A DNA stretch of 64,000 nt, taken from the NCBI RefSeq assembly GCF_002742625.1, contig NZ_PEBF01000001.1, positions 2,852,001 through 2,916,000 on the forward strand. The letters are read 5' to 3'. The notes beneath the pieces were generated by a model, which did no database searches, was not told where the DNA came from, and saw nothing but the letters and a program-made list of their open reading frames with translations. Within the stretch, counting starts at the first letter, position 1. Each line of letters opens with the position of its first letter. The position numbers were made by a program, and so were the translations under genes. This DNA is from Caulobacter sp. FWC2. Lineage in GTDB: Bacteria; Pseudomonadota; Alphaproteobacteria; Caulobacterales; Caulobacteraceae. Shown in pieces: positions 11,559 through 21,187 of the stretch.

Positions 11559-13513
11559 ACCAGGATCCGTTGCTGGCCCTGGCGCAGGACGTGGGCGTGG
11601 TCGTCGACTGGGTGGACTTCGACGGACAGGATCGGCGGGTCGGTCGTGAGACGATCGCCGCGGTGCTCACGGCCCTGGGCCATGACGCCGATACGCCGCG
11701 CCAGGCGCAGGACGTCCGCCGCGCGCTGGCGCCGCCAGCCTTCATCGTCGCCCAGGCCGGCGCGACCGTCACGCTGCCTTGCCCGGCGCGTCACGCCAGG
11801 GTGATCTACGAGGATGGCCGGGGCCTGGACCTGCAAGTCCGCGACGGCGCCCTGGCTTTCGCGCTGGCCGAGCCCGGCTACCATACCCTCGAGCTGGAGG
11901 ATCGTCTTGTCACCCTGGCGATCTGCCCACCGCGCTGCCTGACGCCGCGCGATCTCTTGGGCCGCCGTGCTTGGGGCCTGGGCGCGCAGCTCTACGCCGC
12001 GCGTGACCATGGAGATTTTGGCGACTTCGCAAGCCTGGCCGACCTGGCCAAGGCCGCCGCCACGGCCGGCGCCGACGCCCTGGCGATCAGTCCGACCAAC
12101 GCCCTGTTCCCCGCCGCCCCGGCGCGCTGCAGTCCCTACTCGCCCTCCAGCCGCGACCACCTCAACATCCTCTATGCCGATCCCAGCACGCTCGGCGCCG
12201 CGGCCGCGCCGCCTGGCGGTCCGGACCTGATCGATTGGCCTAGCGCCTCGGCGGCCAAGCTGGCGCGGCTCGACGCCGCCTACCAGGCCTTCGGGGGCGA
12301 TCCGCGCTTCGAGGACTTCATCGCCGCGGGAGGCGTGGAGCTTCGTCGCCACGCGTTGTTCGAGGCGCTGGACGAGCATTTCGCCCCCACGCTGGGCGCG
12401 GGAGGTTGGCGGGCCTGGCCAAGCGCGTTTCGCGATCCGGCCAGCGCCGAGGCCGCCGCCGAGGCCCTGGGCATTGGCGAGCGGACCGGATTCTTCCTGT
12501 TCGCCCAATGGCTGGCGGACTTGGGCCTGCAAGCGGCCCACGGCGAGGCCAAGGCGGCGGGCATGGGACTTGGCCTGATCACCGATCTGGCCGTCGGCCT
12601 CGATCCAGGCGGTTCGCACGCATGGCGGCGGCCGCAGGACCTGATGATCGGCCTGACCCTGGGCGCGCCCCCCGACGCTTTCCAGGCCGCCGGCCAAGGC
12701 TGGGGCATCACCAGCTTTTCACCCCAAGCGTTGGCGACGTCCGGCTACGCGCCGTTCCTGACGACCCTGCGCGCGGCCCTGCGCCACGCCGGCGGCCTTC
12801 GCATCGACCACGCCTTGGGCCTTGGCCGCTTGTGGGTCGTGCCCGACGGCGCGCCGGCCGACCAGGGCGCCTATCTGCGCTACCCGATCGACGACCTCCT
12901 GAACCTGATCGCCCTGGAATCGCGCCGCGCCGGCGCCGTGGTCATCGGCGAGGATCTGGGGGTCGTTCCCGAGGGCCTGCGCGACAAGCTGGCCGAACGC
13001 GGCCTCCTGGGCATGCGCGTCCTGCCGTTCGAGCGCGACGCCGATGGCGCGTTCAAGCCGCCGGCCGATTGGGATCGCCTGGCCGTGGCCATGACCAGCA
13101 CCCACGACCTCTCGCCCGTCGCCGGCTGGTGGCGCGGCGGCGACATCGCCTGGCGAGAGCGCCTGGGCGCGCCCGGCGATCGCCTGGCCGAGGGGGCCGC
13201 GCGTGAACAGGATCGCAAGACCCTTTGGGACGCGGCCCGCCAGGCCGGCGTCGCCGAAGGAGCCCCGCCAGACAGCGATGAGCCCCAGGCGGCGGTGGAC
13301 GCGGCCCTCGCCCTTGTCGCGGAAACGCCTTGCGAGTTGGCCCTGATCCCTCTGGAGGATCTTCTGGGCCTCGAAGACGCCCCCAACCTGCCCGGCGTTG
13401 TCGAGGTCCATCCCAACTGGCGCCGGCGCCTTCCTGGCCCCGCTGAGGCGCTGCTTTCTCAACCGCTCGTCGCCGCCCGCCTGGCGCGGCTGAACGCCCA
13501 GAGACCCCGATGA
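11555..13513 (+). CDS. malQ: 4-alpha-glucanotransferase (amylomaltase), GH77, 652 aa
   Basis: Disproportionates maltooligosaccharides by moving alpha-1,4-glucan segments between chains, so short products of debranching can be rebuilt into chains long enough for TreY. GH77 signatures are present: nucleophile Asp418 (LRIDHALGLGRLW), acid/base Glu466 (VIGEDLGVVPEG) and Asp518 (TSTHDLS). An N-terminal ~130-residue beta-rich extension resembles that of the longer bacterial MalQ proteins. The ATG at 11555 overlaps the treZ stop and has GGAGG ~8 nt upstream; the frame is open further 5' only because of the overlap with treZ. The treY start overlaps its stop. Confidence 0.94.
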   Translation: MNQDPLLALAQDVGVVVDWVDFDGQDRRVGRETIAAVLTALGHDADTPRQAQDVRRALAPPAFIVAQAGATVTLPCPARHARVIYEDGRGLDLQVRDGALAFALAEPGYHTLELEDRLVTLAICPPRCLTPRDLLGRRAWGLGAQLYAARDHGDFGDFASLADLAKAAATAGADALAISPTNALFPAAPARCSPYSPSSRDHLNILYADPSTLGAAAAPPGGPDLIDWPSASAAKLARLDAAYQAFGGDPRFEDFIAAGGVELRRHALFEALDEHFAPTLGAGGWRAWPSAFRDPASAEAAAEALGIGERTGFFLFAQWLADLGLQAAHGEAKAAGMGLGLITDLAVGLDPGGSHAWRRPQDLMIGLTLGAPPDAFQAAGQGWGITSFSPQALATSGYAPFLTTLRAALRHAGGLRIDHALGLGRLWVVPDGAPADQGAYLRYPIDDLLNLIALESRRAGAVVIGEDLGVVPEGLRDKLAERGLLGMRVLPFERDADGAFKPPADWDRLAVAMTSTHDLSPVAGWWRGGDIAWRERLGAPGDRLAEGAAREQDRKTLWDAARQAGVAEGAPPDSDEPQAAVDAALALVAETPCELALIPLEDLLGLEDAPNLPGVVEVHPNWRRRLPGPAEALLSQPLVAARLARLNAQRPR

Positions 13514-15999
13514 TTCCCACCGCCACCTATCGCGTGCAGTTCCACGCCGGGTTCACCTTCGCCGACGCGGCGAACCTGGCGCCCTATTGGGCCCGGCTGG
13601 GGATCAGCCACCTCTACGCCTCGCCGATCGCCACGGCGCGACGCGGCTCGACCCACGGCTATGACGTGGTCGATCCGACGACGATCAACCCGGCCCTGGG
13701 CGGCGAGCCGGGCTTTCGAGCCATGGTCGAGGCCTTACGCGCGCAGGGTCTGGGGATGGTTCTCGACATCGTTCCCAATCATGTCGCCGTCGGCGGCGAC
13801 GACAACGCCTGGTGGCTGGACGTCCTGGAGAAGGGCCAGGCCAGTCCCTTCGCCCGGTTCTTCGACATCGACTGGAATCCAGCCGAGCCGGGCCTGGCGG
13901 GCAAGGTCCTGGCCCCCTTTCTCGGCGCGCCCTATGGCGAGGCCCTGGCCGCCGGCGCCCTGGCGCTGGATGTCGAGCAAGACACTGGCCGCCTGTCCGT
14001 CCTCGCCCACGAGGCCCACCGCTTTCCACTGCGGCGCGAGGACTATGAGGAGGTTCTGGCCGCAGCCGGGGCGGCGCGTCTCGAAGAGCTCGATCGCGAG
14101 CGTCTTGCGCGCGCCTATGACCCGGCCCGGCTTCACGCGCTCTTGCAGCGCCAGCACTACCGCCTGGCCTGGTGGCGCACGGCCGGCGACGCCATCAACT
14201 GGCGCCGGTTCTTCGACATTACCGAACTGGCCGGACTGCGGATCGAGGATCCGATGGTGTTCGACACCGTCCACGCCCTGCCCTTGCGGCTCTATGGCGA
14301 AGGCCTGATCGAGGGTCTGCGCGTCGACCATGTCGACGGGCTGGCCGACCCGCCGGCCTATTGCCGAGCCTTGCGTCGAGCGCTCCAAGCGGCCGACCCG
14401 CAGCGCGCGCCGTGGCTGGTCGTCGAGAAGATTCTTGGGGCCGGGGAGGCCCTGCCAACCGACTGGGGCGTGGACGGCACGACCGGCTATGAGGTGATGA
14501 ACGAGATCTCCGCCCTACAGCATGACCCGGCCGGGGCCGAGCCCCTGGCGCGGTTTTGGGCGCGGGTCAGCGGTCGACCGGCGAACTTCGAGGTGGAGGA
14601 ACAAGCCGCCCGCCGTGAAATCCTGACGCGGGATTTCGCTGGCCAACTGGACGCTGCGGCGCGGGCGTTTCACCGGCTGGCCACAGCTGATGTCGTCACC
14701 CGCGACCTTGCCTTACCGGCTTTGCGGCGCGCCTTGACGGCCATCGTCGTCGCCTTCGGGGTCTATCGCACCTATGCCGCCGACACGAGTGTCGCGCCGT
14801 TGGACGCCCTGTCCAAGGCCATAGACGCCGAGCCGGCGTCCGGCGTGGCTCTGGAGCAGATCGGCCGCTGGCTGTCGGGACAGAGCCCAGCGCCCGCCGA
14901 CCTGCGCGCCGAAGCGATCCGGCGTTTCGAGCAGCTCAGCGCGCCAGTCGCGGCCAAGGCGGTCGAAGACACCGCCTTCTATCGCTACGGCCGCCTGCTG
15001 TCGCGAAATGACGTCGGCTTCGATCCCCACCGGTTCTCGACGACCCCGGCGGCGTTCGCCCAGCGCGCGGCCGAGCGCGGCGCGGCGTTTCCAAGCAGTC
15101 TCCTGACCACGGCCACCCATGACCACAAGCGTGGCGAAGATGTGCGCGCGCGCCTGGCCGTCCTCAGCCAGATCCCCGATCTCTGGATCGAGCACGCCAG
15201 CGCCTGGCTCGACCTCGCACCGCTAGGCCAGGTCCAGCCGGGAGACGCCCATATGCTCCATCAAATGATCGTCGGCGCCTGGCCGCTGGACCTTGTGGCC
15301 GACGACGCCGTCGGCATGGGCGCCTTCGCCGACCGCCTGGCCGATTGGCAGCGCAAGGCTCTGCGGGAGGCCAAGCTTCGCACCTCCTGGACGGTTCCGG
15401 ACGACGCCTACGAGACGGCTTGCGAGGCCTACCTGCGGCGCCTGCTGACCGGCGGTGACGCCAGCTTCCGCCAGGCCTGCGCCAAATTCGTCACGGCCCT
15501 CGCCCCGGCCGGCGTCGCCAACAGTCTGGTGCAGACCGGCCTGCGACTTACCCTGCCCGGCGTGCCCGATCTCTTCCAGGGCGCGGAGTTTTGGGACTTT
15601 AGCCTGGTCGACCCGGACAACCGCCGCCCCGTCGACTACAGCGCGCGACAGACCGCTCTGAGCGCCCGGCGCGCGCCGTCAACCTGGCGCGATGGCGCCC
15701 ATAAGCAGGCCCTGATCGCGCGACTGCTGGGCCAGCGGCGCGCCCGCCCCGATCTCTTCACCGCGCCATTGCGTCCCATCGCGCTGACGGGCGCCCGCGC
15801 CAGGCAGGCGCTCGCCTTCGAGCGCGCCAGCCCTACAGGCAGACTTCTGGTCCTGGCAGCGCTGCACGGCGCGCGGGCCTGCATGGAACGCGGCGAGCCC
15901 CTCATCGACCCTGGCTGGTGGGCGGATACGGCCCTGCCCGATGGCCACCGACTGGCGCAGGTCATGGACCAGGAGCCCTTCTGGTGGTCGATCGACTGA
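13510..15999 (+). CDS. treY: Maltooligosyl trehalose synthase, GH13, 829 aa
   Basis: Isomerises the reducing-end alpha-1,4 linkage of a maltodextrin to alpha,alpha-1,1, producing maltooligosyl trehalose for TreZ. The N-terminus (TATYRVQFHAGFTFADA...LGISHLYASPI) is diagnostic of TreY. Catalytic candidates are Asp273 (LRVDHVDGL), Glu306 (VVEKILG) and Asp538 (TATHDHKRGEDVRARL). It is the last gene of the 4-bp-overlap chain starting at glgB. The length falls within the broad range known for TreY. Trehalose is a compatible solute and stress protectant, which fits the stress-type promoters elsewhere in the window, although I see no such promoter in front of this operon. Confidence 0.95.
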   Translation: MIPTATYRVQFHAGFTFADAANLAPYWARLGISHLYASPIATARRGSTHGYDVVDPTTINPALGGEPGFRAMVEALRAQGLGMVLDIVPNHVAVGGDDNAWWLDVLEKGQASPFARFFDIDWNPAEPGLAGKVLAPFLGAPYGEALAAGALALDVEQDTGRLSVLAHEAHRFPLRREDYEEVLAAAGAARLEELDRERLARAYDPARLHALLQRQHYRLAWWRTAGDAINWRRFFDITELAGLRIEDPMVFDTVHALPLRLYGEGLIEGLRVDHVDGLADPPAYCRALRRALQAADPQRAPWLVVEKILGAGEALPTDWGVDGTTGYEVMNEISALQHDPAGAEPLARFWARVSGRPANFEVEEQAARREILTRDFAGQLDAAARAFHRLATADVVTRDLALPALRRALTAIVVAFGVYRTYAADTSVAPLDALSKAIDAEPASGVALEQIGRWLSGQSPAPADLRAEAIRRFEQLSAPVAAKAVEDTAFYRYGRLLSRNDVGFDPHRFSTTPAAFAQRAAERGAAFPSSLLTTATHDHKRGEDVRARLAVLSQIPDLWIEHASAWLDLAPLGQVQPGDAHMLHQMIVGAWPLDLVADDAVGMGAFADRLADWQRKALREAKLRTSWTVPDDAYETACEAYLRRLLTGGDASFRQACAKFVTALAPAGVANSLVQTGLRLTLPGVPDLFQGAEFWDFSLVDPDNRRPVDYSARQTALSARRAPSTWRDGAHKQALIARLLGQRRARPDLFTAPLRPIALTGARARQALAFERASPTGRLLVLAALHGARACMERGEPLIDPGWWADTALPDGHRLAQVMDQEPFWWSID

Positions 16000-16078
16000 G
16001 ACGCTGCGTCGCGGGCCAGCCTGGTTGACAGCGCGCGCATTACCCGGCGCCATGGTCAGGCTTCTGGGGAGGGGCGCC

Positions 16079-16432
16079 ATGGCTAAATTCGCCATCGACT
16101 ATGAGGAAAAACTCTATCTGGCGCTCGCGGCCTTGCGCGGGGCGGGGTATGCGCCGCAGCGTCTGGTTCTGGACCGGCCGACGCGCCTAGGCCCGACCAG
16201 CATCGACTGGACGCCCGCCAAGGCCGGCGACGCTCCGCGCGCCTTGGACCTGGACGTTGAATTCGAAGATAGCGGGCCGCCGACCATCGCCGTGGTCAAG
16301 GACGGCCGGGCGTTTCGGGCCCCGGTCAGTCTCAAGCCCTTGGCGCGCTGGCTGGCCTCGGCGGCCGGCGAGCGCGAGCCGCTCGCCCTCATTCCCGCCT
16401 ACGCCGTCGCTCGACTGCGGGCGGTGGGTTGA
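16079..16432 (+). CDS. Hypothetical protein, 117 aa
   Basis: Starts MAKFAIDYEEKLYLALAAL at an ATG with a strong GGGGAGGGG Shine-Dalgarno stretch; the frame is open upstream but that part is spacer behind treY. The protein is soluble, with alternating helix and strand and no recognisable motif. A TTGACA hexamer lies ~50 bp upstream, but I cannot pair it with a convincing -10. It sits 80 bp after treY on the same strand and might be the last gene of that operon. No function proposed. Confidence 0.6.
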   Translation: MAKFAIDYEEKLYLALAALRGAGYAPQRLVLDRPTRLGPTSIDWTPAKAGDAPRALDLDVEFEDSGPPTIAVVKDGRAFRAPVSLKPLARWLASAAGEREPLALIPAYAVARLRAVG

Positions 16433-16591
16433 GAGGGATGCGCGCGCGACACCACACGAGGGTCCGCTGACCAGGGCCCATTCGCCGCTCGGCGATGATC
16501 ACATCTGGCGCCCCAACCGACCGTCAGGCGGTCCACCGAAGCGGAGCAAAAAACACTGCAATCCGATCGGCGCCACGCGGTTCGGATCACG

Positions 16592-16616
16592 GGAACGAGC
16601 TTGAGCAGTGCGCGTT
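16592..16616 (+). promoter_or_regulatory. EcfG/SigT-type general stress promoter upstream of the TonB-YfiR-kinase operon
   Basis: GGAAC at 16592-16596, exactly 16 bases, then CGTT at 16613-16616: a full match to the alphaproteobacterial general stress response consensus. It lies ~50 bp upstream of the receptor ATG, a normal distance, and on the correct strand. Confidence 0.65.
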
Positions 16617-16666
16617 CGTCCCGCAAGCGCCACGATGAGGGCGCGGGGCGTTATCGGGGATGTGGA

Positions 16667-18547
16667 ATGAAGATATGGGGGCTCATCGGCCTGGGCGCCC
16701 TGCTGCCGGGTGTCGCCTGGGCGCAGTCTTCGGGCGACCTCACGCGCCTGTCGATCGAGGACCTCTCGAATGTCGAGGTCACGTCGGTTTCCAAAAGACC
16801 CGAGCGATTGGCCGACGCCCCGGCCTCGGTCTATGTGCTCAACAACGAAGACATCCGCCGCAACGGCGTCCAGACCGTCGCCGAGGCCCTCCGCCTCGCG
16901 CCGAACCTCAACGTCCAGAAGGTCGACGCTCTGGACTATGCGATCTCGGCGCGCGGCCTCAATGGCTTCGAGAGCGCCAACAAGCTCCTGGTCGTGGTCG
17001 ACGGCCGCAGCGTCTACTCGCCGTTCTTCGGCGGGGTGGAGTGGAGCCAGATCCAGCCGGATCTGACTGATGTCGATCGTATCGAAGTGGTCAGCGGGCC
17101 AGGCGGGACCTTGTGGGGGGCCAACGCCGTCAACGGCGTGATCAACATCGTCACCCGGCCGGCCGACCTTACCCAGGGCCTGGCCGGCCAGGCCGTGGCG
17201 GGTCGCGGCTATCAGTTCTACAGCGTGCGCTATGGCGGCGCGGTGGGCCAGACCGGCGCCTACAGGGTCTATGCGCGCACCTTCGATCGCGCCGACACCC
17301 TTCGCGCGGGCGCGCAGGCCGGCGATGGCTGGCGTGGCGGCCAGATCGGCTTTCGGACCGACTTCGACGGCCAAAGCGGTCATTTCACGCTGCAGGGCGA
17401 TTCCTACTACGATCACGTGCCATCGCAGATCCCCGCCAATCCTCGCGGCAAGCTCGTCGGCGACAACCTCTTGGGCCGTTGGACGCGGTCGCTGAGCGAC
17501 AAATCCGAGTTCGAGCTACAGGTCTATTATGACCGCTATGAACGCATCGCGCGGGGCATTCTGGACGGGGTCGCCACCTACGACATTCAGGGACAGCAGC
17601 GCCTCGAGCTTGGCCATCACCAGTTGGTGGTCGGGGCGGGTTATCGGCGCTGGTCGGACCGCTTCGAAAATTTCCTCAACCCGTTCGTCCTGGATCCGCC
17701 GCGCGCGACCTCCGACCTGTCCAACGCTTTCGTCCAGGATCAAATCAGCCGCGGCGACGTCACCGTCATCCTGGGCTTGAAGGCCGAACACAATAGCTTC
17801 ACCGGCCTGGAGTGGCTGCCCAACGCGCGGCTGGCCTGGCGCGTCAGCGACAATGCGCTGCTGTGGTCGGCCGTCTCTAAGGCGATCCGCACGCCCTCGC
17901 GCCTGGACCGCGACCTGGTCTATCCCTCGATCGTGGCGCGATCCGACTTCCAGCCGGAGAAGCTGACCGCATACGAACTGGGCTACCGCGGCCGTCCCGC
18001 CTCGCGGATCTCGGTTTCGGCGACGCTGTTTTACCACGACTATAAAGGCGTGCGCTCCAACGAGCCCGCGCCCGGGACCTTCTTTCCGATCCGCATCGGC
18101 AACGGCTTGGAAGGCCACACCTGGGGCCTGGAAGCCTGGGGTGACCTGGATCTTTCCGAGGCTTGGCGCATCAGCGCGGGCGGCACGACGCTGGCCAAGC
18201 AGTTCCAGCGGGCGACCGGCTCGCAGGACATCTCCAACCTGGCGGCGGCGGGGCACGACCCTGACTATCAGCTGCTCGTGCGCTCCAACAGTCGCCTGAC
18301 CCGATCGATCGATCTGGATGTCCGCCTGCGCTATGTAGGCTCGACGCCGGCCGAGGCGGTGAGCAACTATCTCGTTGCGCCTGCCTATGGGGAAGCGGAT
18401 CTTCGCCTGACTTGGCGTGTGTCGGACAAGGTGCAGCTTTCGCTGGCCGGCTCGAACCTTCTTCACGACCAGCACCCCGAAGCGACCGAGCCGCGACGCA
18501 CGGAGACGAGACGAAACTTCCAGGTCGCCCTGCGCTACGGTTGGTGA
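16667..18547 (+). CDS. TonB-dependent outer-membrane receptor, 626 aa
   Basis: The signal peptide MKIWGLIGLGALLPGVAWA is followed by a plug domain (SVSKRPERLADAPASVYVLN, LRLAPNLNVQKVDAL, VDRIEVVSGPGGTLWGANAVNGVINI) and a C-terminal 22-strand-type barrel ending in FQVALRYGW with a terminal aromatic. A run just after the signal peptide (LTRLSIEDLSNVEVTSVSKR) resembles the TonB-box region of this receptor subfamily. No ligand-specific motif is visible, so the imported or sensed substrate is unknown. The ATG at 16667 gives a proper signal peptide; the upstream open frame does not. yfiR begins 1 nt after its stop, so receptor, periplasmic protein and sensor kinase form one operon behind an EcfG-type promoter. 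Confidence 0.92.
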   Translation: MKIWGLIGLGALLPGVAWAQSSGDLTRLSIEDLSNVEVTSVSKRPERLADAPASVYVLNNEDIRRNGVQTVAEALRLAPNLNVQKVDALDYAISARGLNGFESANKLLVVVDGRSVYSPFFGGVEWSQIQPDLTDVDRIEVVSGPGGTLWGANAVNGVINIVTRPADLTQGLAGQAVAGRGYQFYSVRYGGAVGQTGAYRVYARTFDRADTLRAGAQAGDGWRGGQIGFRTDFDGQSGHFTLQGDSYYDHVPSQIPANPRGKLVGDNLLGRWTRSLSDKSEFELQVYYDRYERIARGILDGVATYDIQGQQRLELGHHQLVVGAGYRRWSDRFENFLNPFVLDPPRATSDLSNAFVQDQISRGDVTVILGLKAEHNSFTGLEWLPNARLAWRVSDNALLWSAVSKAIRTPSRLDRDLVYPSIVARSDFQPEKLTAYELGYRGRPASRISVSATLFYHDYKGVRSNEPAPGTFFPIRIGNGLEGHTWGLEAWGDLDLSEAWRISAGGTTLAKQFQRATGSQDISNLAAAGHDPDYQLLVRSNSRLTRSIDLDVRLRYVGSTPAEAVSNYLVAPAYGEADLRLTWRVSDKVQLSLAGSNLLHDQHPEATEPRRTETRRNFQVALRYGW

Positions 18548-18548
18548 G

Positions 18549-19073
18549 ATGGGCCTGCGGATTCTTCTTATCCTGGGTTTACTCGTCTGCGGCGGCCCCG
18601 TCGCCGCGGCCCAGGAGCGCTCGCTCGAATATCCCGTCAAGGCGGCCTTCCTGTATCGCTTCGGCTCGTTCGTGGACTGGCCCGCCGGCGCGTTCGCCAA
18701 CGACCGCCAGCCCTTGCTGATCTGCATCATCGGCCGCGATCCCTTCGGCCCCACCCTGGATCGTCTCGTCTCGGGCCAGACGGTCGAAGGCCGGACCCTT
18801 TTGGTGCGTCGTCTACCGGCCGCGGACCCCGACGCCGGTTGCCACATCGCCTATCTCGGCGGCTCCTCCAGCCAGTCGGTCGGCGCCGCGGCGCACGCCC
18901 TGGCCGGGGCGCCGGTGTTCACGGTCGCGGAGTCGGCCGCACCTGGCGTGGTCGCCCAGTTCGTGCTGCGCGCCAATCGGGTCCGTTTCCGGCTTGATAC
19001 GCGGGCGGCCGCCGCCGCCCGGCTGCGCATTAGTTCGAAGCTGCTGAACCTGGCCGTGGAGGTGACACAATGA
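18549..19073 (+). CDS. YfiR family periplasmic protein (DUF4154), 174 aa
   Basis: A signal peptide (MGLRILLILGLLVCGGPVAAAQ) precedes the typical YfiR core: EYPVKAAFLYRFGSFVDWP, then ICIIGRDPFG, RTLLVRRL, CHIAYLGGSS and a C-terminal RISSKLLNLAVEV. In Pseudomonas, YfiR binds in the periplasm and represses the diguanylate cyclase YfiN (TpbB), whose sensor is a CHASE8 domain. Here the next gene, overlapping by 4 bp, encodes a histidine kinase with a CHASE8-like sensor instead of a cyclase, so this YfiR probably controls a kinase. A Cys in CHIAYLGG is conserved in many homologs; the second Cys (LLICIIG) may form a disulphide with it (inference). Confidence 0.88.
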   Translation: MGLRILLILGLLVCGGPVAAAQERSLEYPVKAAFLYRFGSFVDWPAGAFANDRQPLLICIIGRDPFGPTLDRLVSGQTVEGRTLLVRRLPAADPDAGCHIAYLGGSSSQSVGAAAHALAGAPVFTVAESAAPGVVAQFVLRANRVRFRLDTRAAAAARLRISSKLLNLAVEVTQ

Positions 19074-20839
19074 GTCGCGGCGCCTCCATCGCGTCGACCT
19101 TCGGCGCGATGATCCTGGTTCTGGCGGGGCTGGTCATCGGCCTGTTCAATGAGCGCGCCTATCAGGCCGGCCGCATGCAGGCCCTGACCGCTCAGGCCGA
19201 AGTCCTCGCCGCCACCGTCGAGCCGGCGGTGGTCTTTTTCGATCGGGCCGCGGCCGCCGAATTGGTGGGCGCGCTCGAAGCCGATCCACAGATCGACGCG
19301 GTCGGCGTCTATGACGCCTCTGGGGTCAAGATCGCCGAGCTTGGGCGCGCGCCGGCGCGCAGCGCTCCGCCCTCGGGCGTTGGCGCGAACCTCGCCCCCC
19401 TCGCGCGCAGGCACGCCGTCACCGCGCCGATCATGCATGAAGGCAAGGCGATCGGACGGGTCTATCTCCACAGCGCGCCAGACGCCGCGGTCTTGGTCGT
19501 GCAGCGCCATGCCGGTATCGCCCTGCTGATGATCACGGCCGTTCTGCTTGTCGCCTTGGCGCGAGGGGCGCGTGACAGCGAGCTGAGAGCCGCGCGCGAA
19601 GCGGGCTTGCGCGCCGATGAACTGGCCCGCCTCAACGCGGACCTGGAGCAGCAGGTTCAGCGGCGCGAAGCGGCCGAGGACGCCTTGCACCAAGCCCAGA
19701 AGATGGAGACGCTGGGTCAGCTCACGGGCGGCATTGCCCATGACTTCAATAATCTTCTCCAAACGGTCCAGGGCGCCTTGGACGTCATCTCCAAGCGCCC
19801 CGATGATCTCGAGCGCGTCCAGCGCTGGTCGCGGATCGGCCTGGACGCCGCCGAGCGCGGGGCAAGGCTCACCTCGCAGCTCCTGGCCTTTTCGCGATCG
19901 CAGAAATTGGAAATGCGACCCATCGACGTGGGCGCGGTGATCCATCGCCTACACGAACTTTTGCCCACCGTGCTAGGCGGCGGTGTCGAAGTGCAGTTCC
20001 AGACCGACGGCGACGAGCGCCCCGTGGTCGCCGATGCCGTTCAGCTCGAATTGGCCGTCCTGAACCTGTGCATCAACGCTCGAGACGCCATGCCCAATGG
20101 CGGGCGGATCCTCGTTTCTGTTCTATCCGAGCATATCGAAGATGATCTGGAGCTTTCGCCGGGACCTTATCTTCGGCTTAGTGTCGCCGACAATGGCGTC
20201 GGGATGCCCGCCGATGTCAAAGCCAGGGCCTTCGATCCCTTCTTCACCACCAAGGGCGTGGGCAAGGGCACGGGGCTCGGGCTGGCTCAGGTCTACGGGA
20301 TCGCAAAGCAATCTGGGGGTCTGGCGCGGATCGAAAGCTCGGCGGGCCGCGGGACGACGGTGACCATCTTGCTGCCCCAGATCCTAAAAGGACTGCAAGA
20401 CGACGCGCCTGCCAGCGCGACGCCAGATCCAGAAGGCGGCGCTTCAGCCCGAGTGCTGGTCATCGACGATGACGAGGGCGTCCGTGCGTTTATCTGCGAT
20501 GTCTTGGATTTGAACGGCTATGACTGTCTCGCCGCCAAGGACGGCGAGGCCGGCCTGAGCCTGCTGGCGCGCGAGAGCGTCGACCTGATGGTCGTCGACT
20601 ACGCCATGCCTGGCATGTCGGGGGCCGAGGTCGCCGCCGCGGCCCTGGCGTTGCGACCGGGCCTGCCCATGATCATCGCTAGCGGCTATGCCGAGTCCGC
20701 CGCCCTTGAAGAGGCGCTCGGACGCCCCGTCGACCTCTTGCGCAAACCCTTCGATTCGAGCGCGCTGCTGGCGCGCGTGGCCAAGGGTCTGCGTGAGCGG
20801 ACCCCGCCCGTGACGCCGGCCCAGGCCCCGCGCCGCTGA
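19070..20839 (+). CDS. Hybrid sensor histidine kinase with CHASE8-like periplasmic domain, 589 aa
   Basis: Order: TM helix at residues ~8-26; periplasmic domain ~27-145 with [21 protein letters not shown] and [19 protein letters not shown], the pattern of CHASE8; second TM ~147-163; coiled coil; HisKA with phospho-accepting His224 ([11 protein letters not shown]); HATPase with N box ([10 protein letters not shown]), DNGVGM and [14 protein letters not shown]-terminal receiver with Asp510 ([11 protein letters not shown]) and the LRKPFD Lys. It should autophosphorylate and pass phosphate internally to its receiver. The start overlaps yfiR by 4 bp. I infer that YfiR gates this kinase through the periplasmic domain. 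No HPt protein or output regulator is adjacent, so the downstream partner is unknown. Confidence 0.92.
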   Translation: MSRGASIASTFGAMILVLAGLVIGLFNERAYQAGRMQALTAQAEVLAATVEPAVVFFDRAAAAELVGALEADPQIDAVGVYDASGVKIAELGRAPARSAPPSGVGANLAPLARRHAVTAPIMHEGKAIGRVYLHSAPDAAVLVVQRHAGIALLMITAVLLVALARGARDSELRAAREAGLRADELARLNADLEQQVQRREAAEDALHQAQKMETLGQLTGGIAHDFNNLLQTVQGALDVISKRPDDLERVQRWSRIGLDAAERGARLTSQLLAFSRSQKLEMRPIDVGAVIHRLHELLPTVLGGGVEVQFQTDGDERPVVADAVQLELAVLNLCINARDAMPNGGRILVSVLSEHIEDDLELSPGPYLRLSVADNGVGMPADVKARAFDPFFTTKGVGKGTGLGLAQVYGIAKQSGGLARIESSAGRGTTVTILLPQILKGLQDDAPASATPDPEGGASARVLVIDDDEGVRAFICDVLDLNGYDCLAAKDGEAGLSLLARESVDLMVVDYAMPGMSGAEVAAAALALRPGLPMIIASGYAESAALEEALGRPVDLLRKPFDSSALLARVAKGLRERTPPVTPAQAPRR

Positions 20840-20841
20840 CT

Positions 20842-20870
20842 GCCGCGCGACTGACCTGTCGGCGCGCGGC
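20842..20870. terminator. GC-rich hairpin between convergent genes
   Basis: An 8-bp perfect inverted repeat, GCCGCGCG / CGCGCGGC, with a 13-nt loop lies between the kinase stop and the end of the convergent small gene. There is no T tract, so termination is plausible but unproven. Confidence 0.3.
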
Positions 20871-20896
20871 GCTCAGCTCTCCAGGGTCGATCGCTC

Positions 20897-21076
20897 CTAG
20901 GGCTTGGCCTTGAAGGTGTCGCCCACTTCCGTCGCGTCCGGACCGTCAGGACCGGCGGCTTTCTGGGCCTTGCGACCCGTCTTCTCAATGGCGGCCTTAC
21001 CGCCGTCGGCCGTGAACGCTCCGGGCGCCTCGGCTTGGTTGGCCTTGCGGCCCTGCGAATTGAGATCGTCGGTCAT
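20897..21076 (-). CDS. Small hydrophilic hypothetical protein, 59 aa
   Basis: The ATG at 21076 has GGGAG upstream; the frame extends further 5' without a better start. The product (MTDDLNSQGRKANQAEAPGAF...) is highly polar, rich in Lys, Ala, Gly and Asp, without hydrophobic core segments, so it is probably disordered. Small proteins of this composition are common among stress genes in alphaproteobacteria, but I cannot name a family. A degenerate GAAAC-N17-GTT stands upstream on the same strand. It converges on the sensor kinase gene. Confidence 0.5.
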   Translation of the reverse strand: MTDDLNSQGRKANQAEAPGAFTADGGKAAIEKTGRKAQKAAGPDGPDATEVGDTFKAKP

Positions 21077-21187
21077 GGTGGTCTCCCAGGCGCGGCGCTG
21101 AAGGTCGTCGCTGGAGAAGAACAATCAGCCGAGCCGGTGGTTTCGCGCCGCGCAGAACCAAGTGCGTGATTACGAGTTGACCCTGGC

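Noticed and set aside
21143..21187. AGAAC-N17-GTT upstream of the histidine phosphatase gene as an EcfG promoter
   Set aside because: The -35 element has a mismatch in the most conserved part and the -10 lies too close to the ATG.
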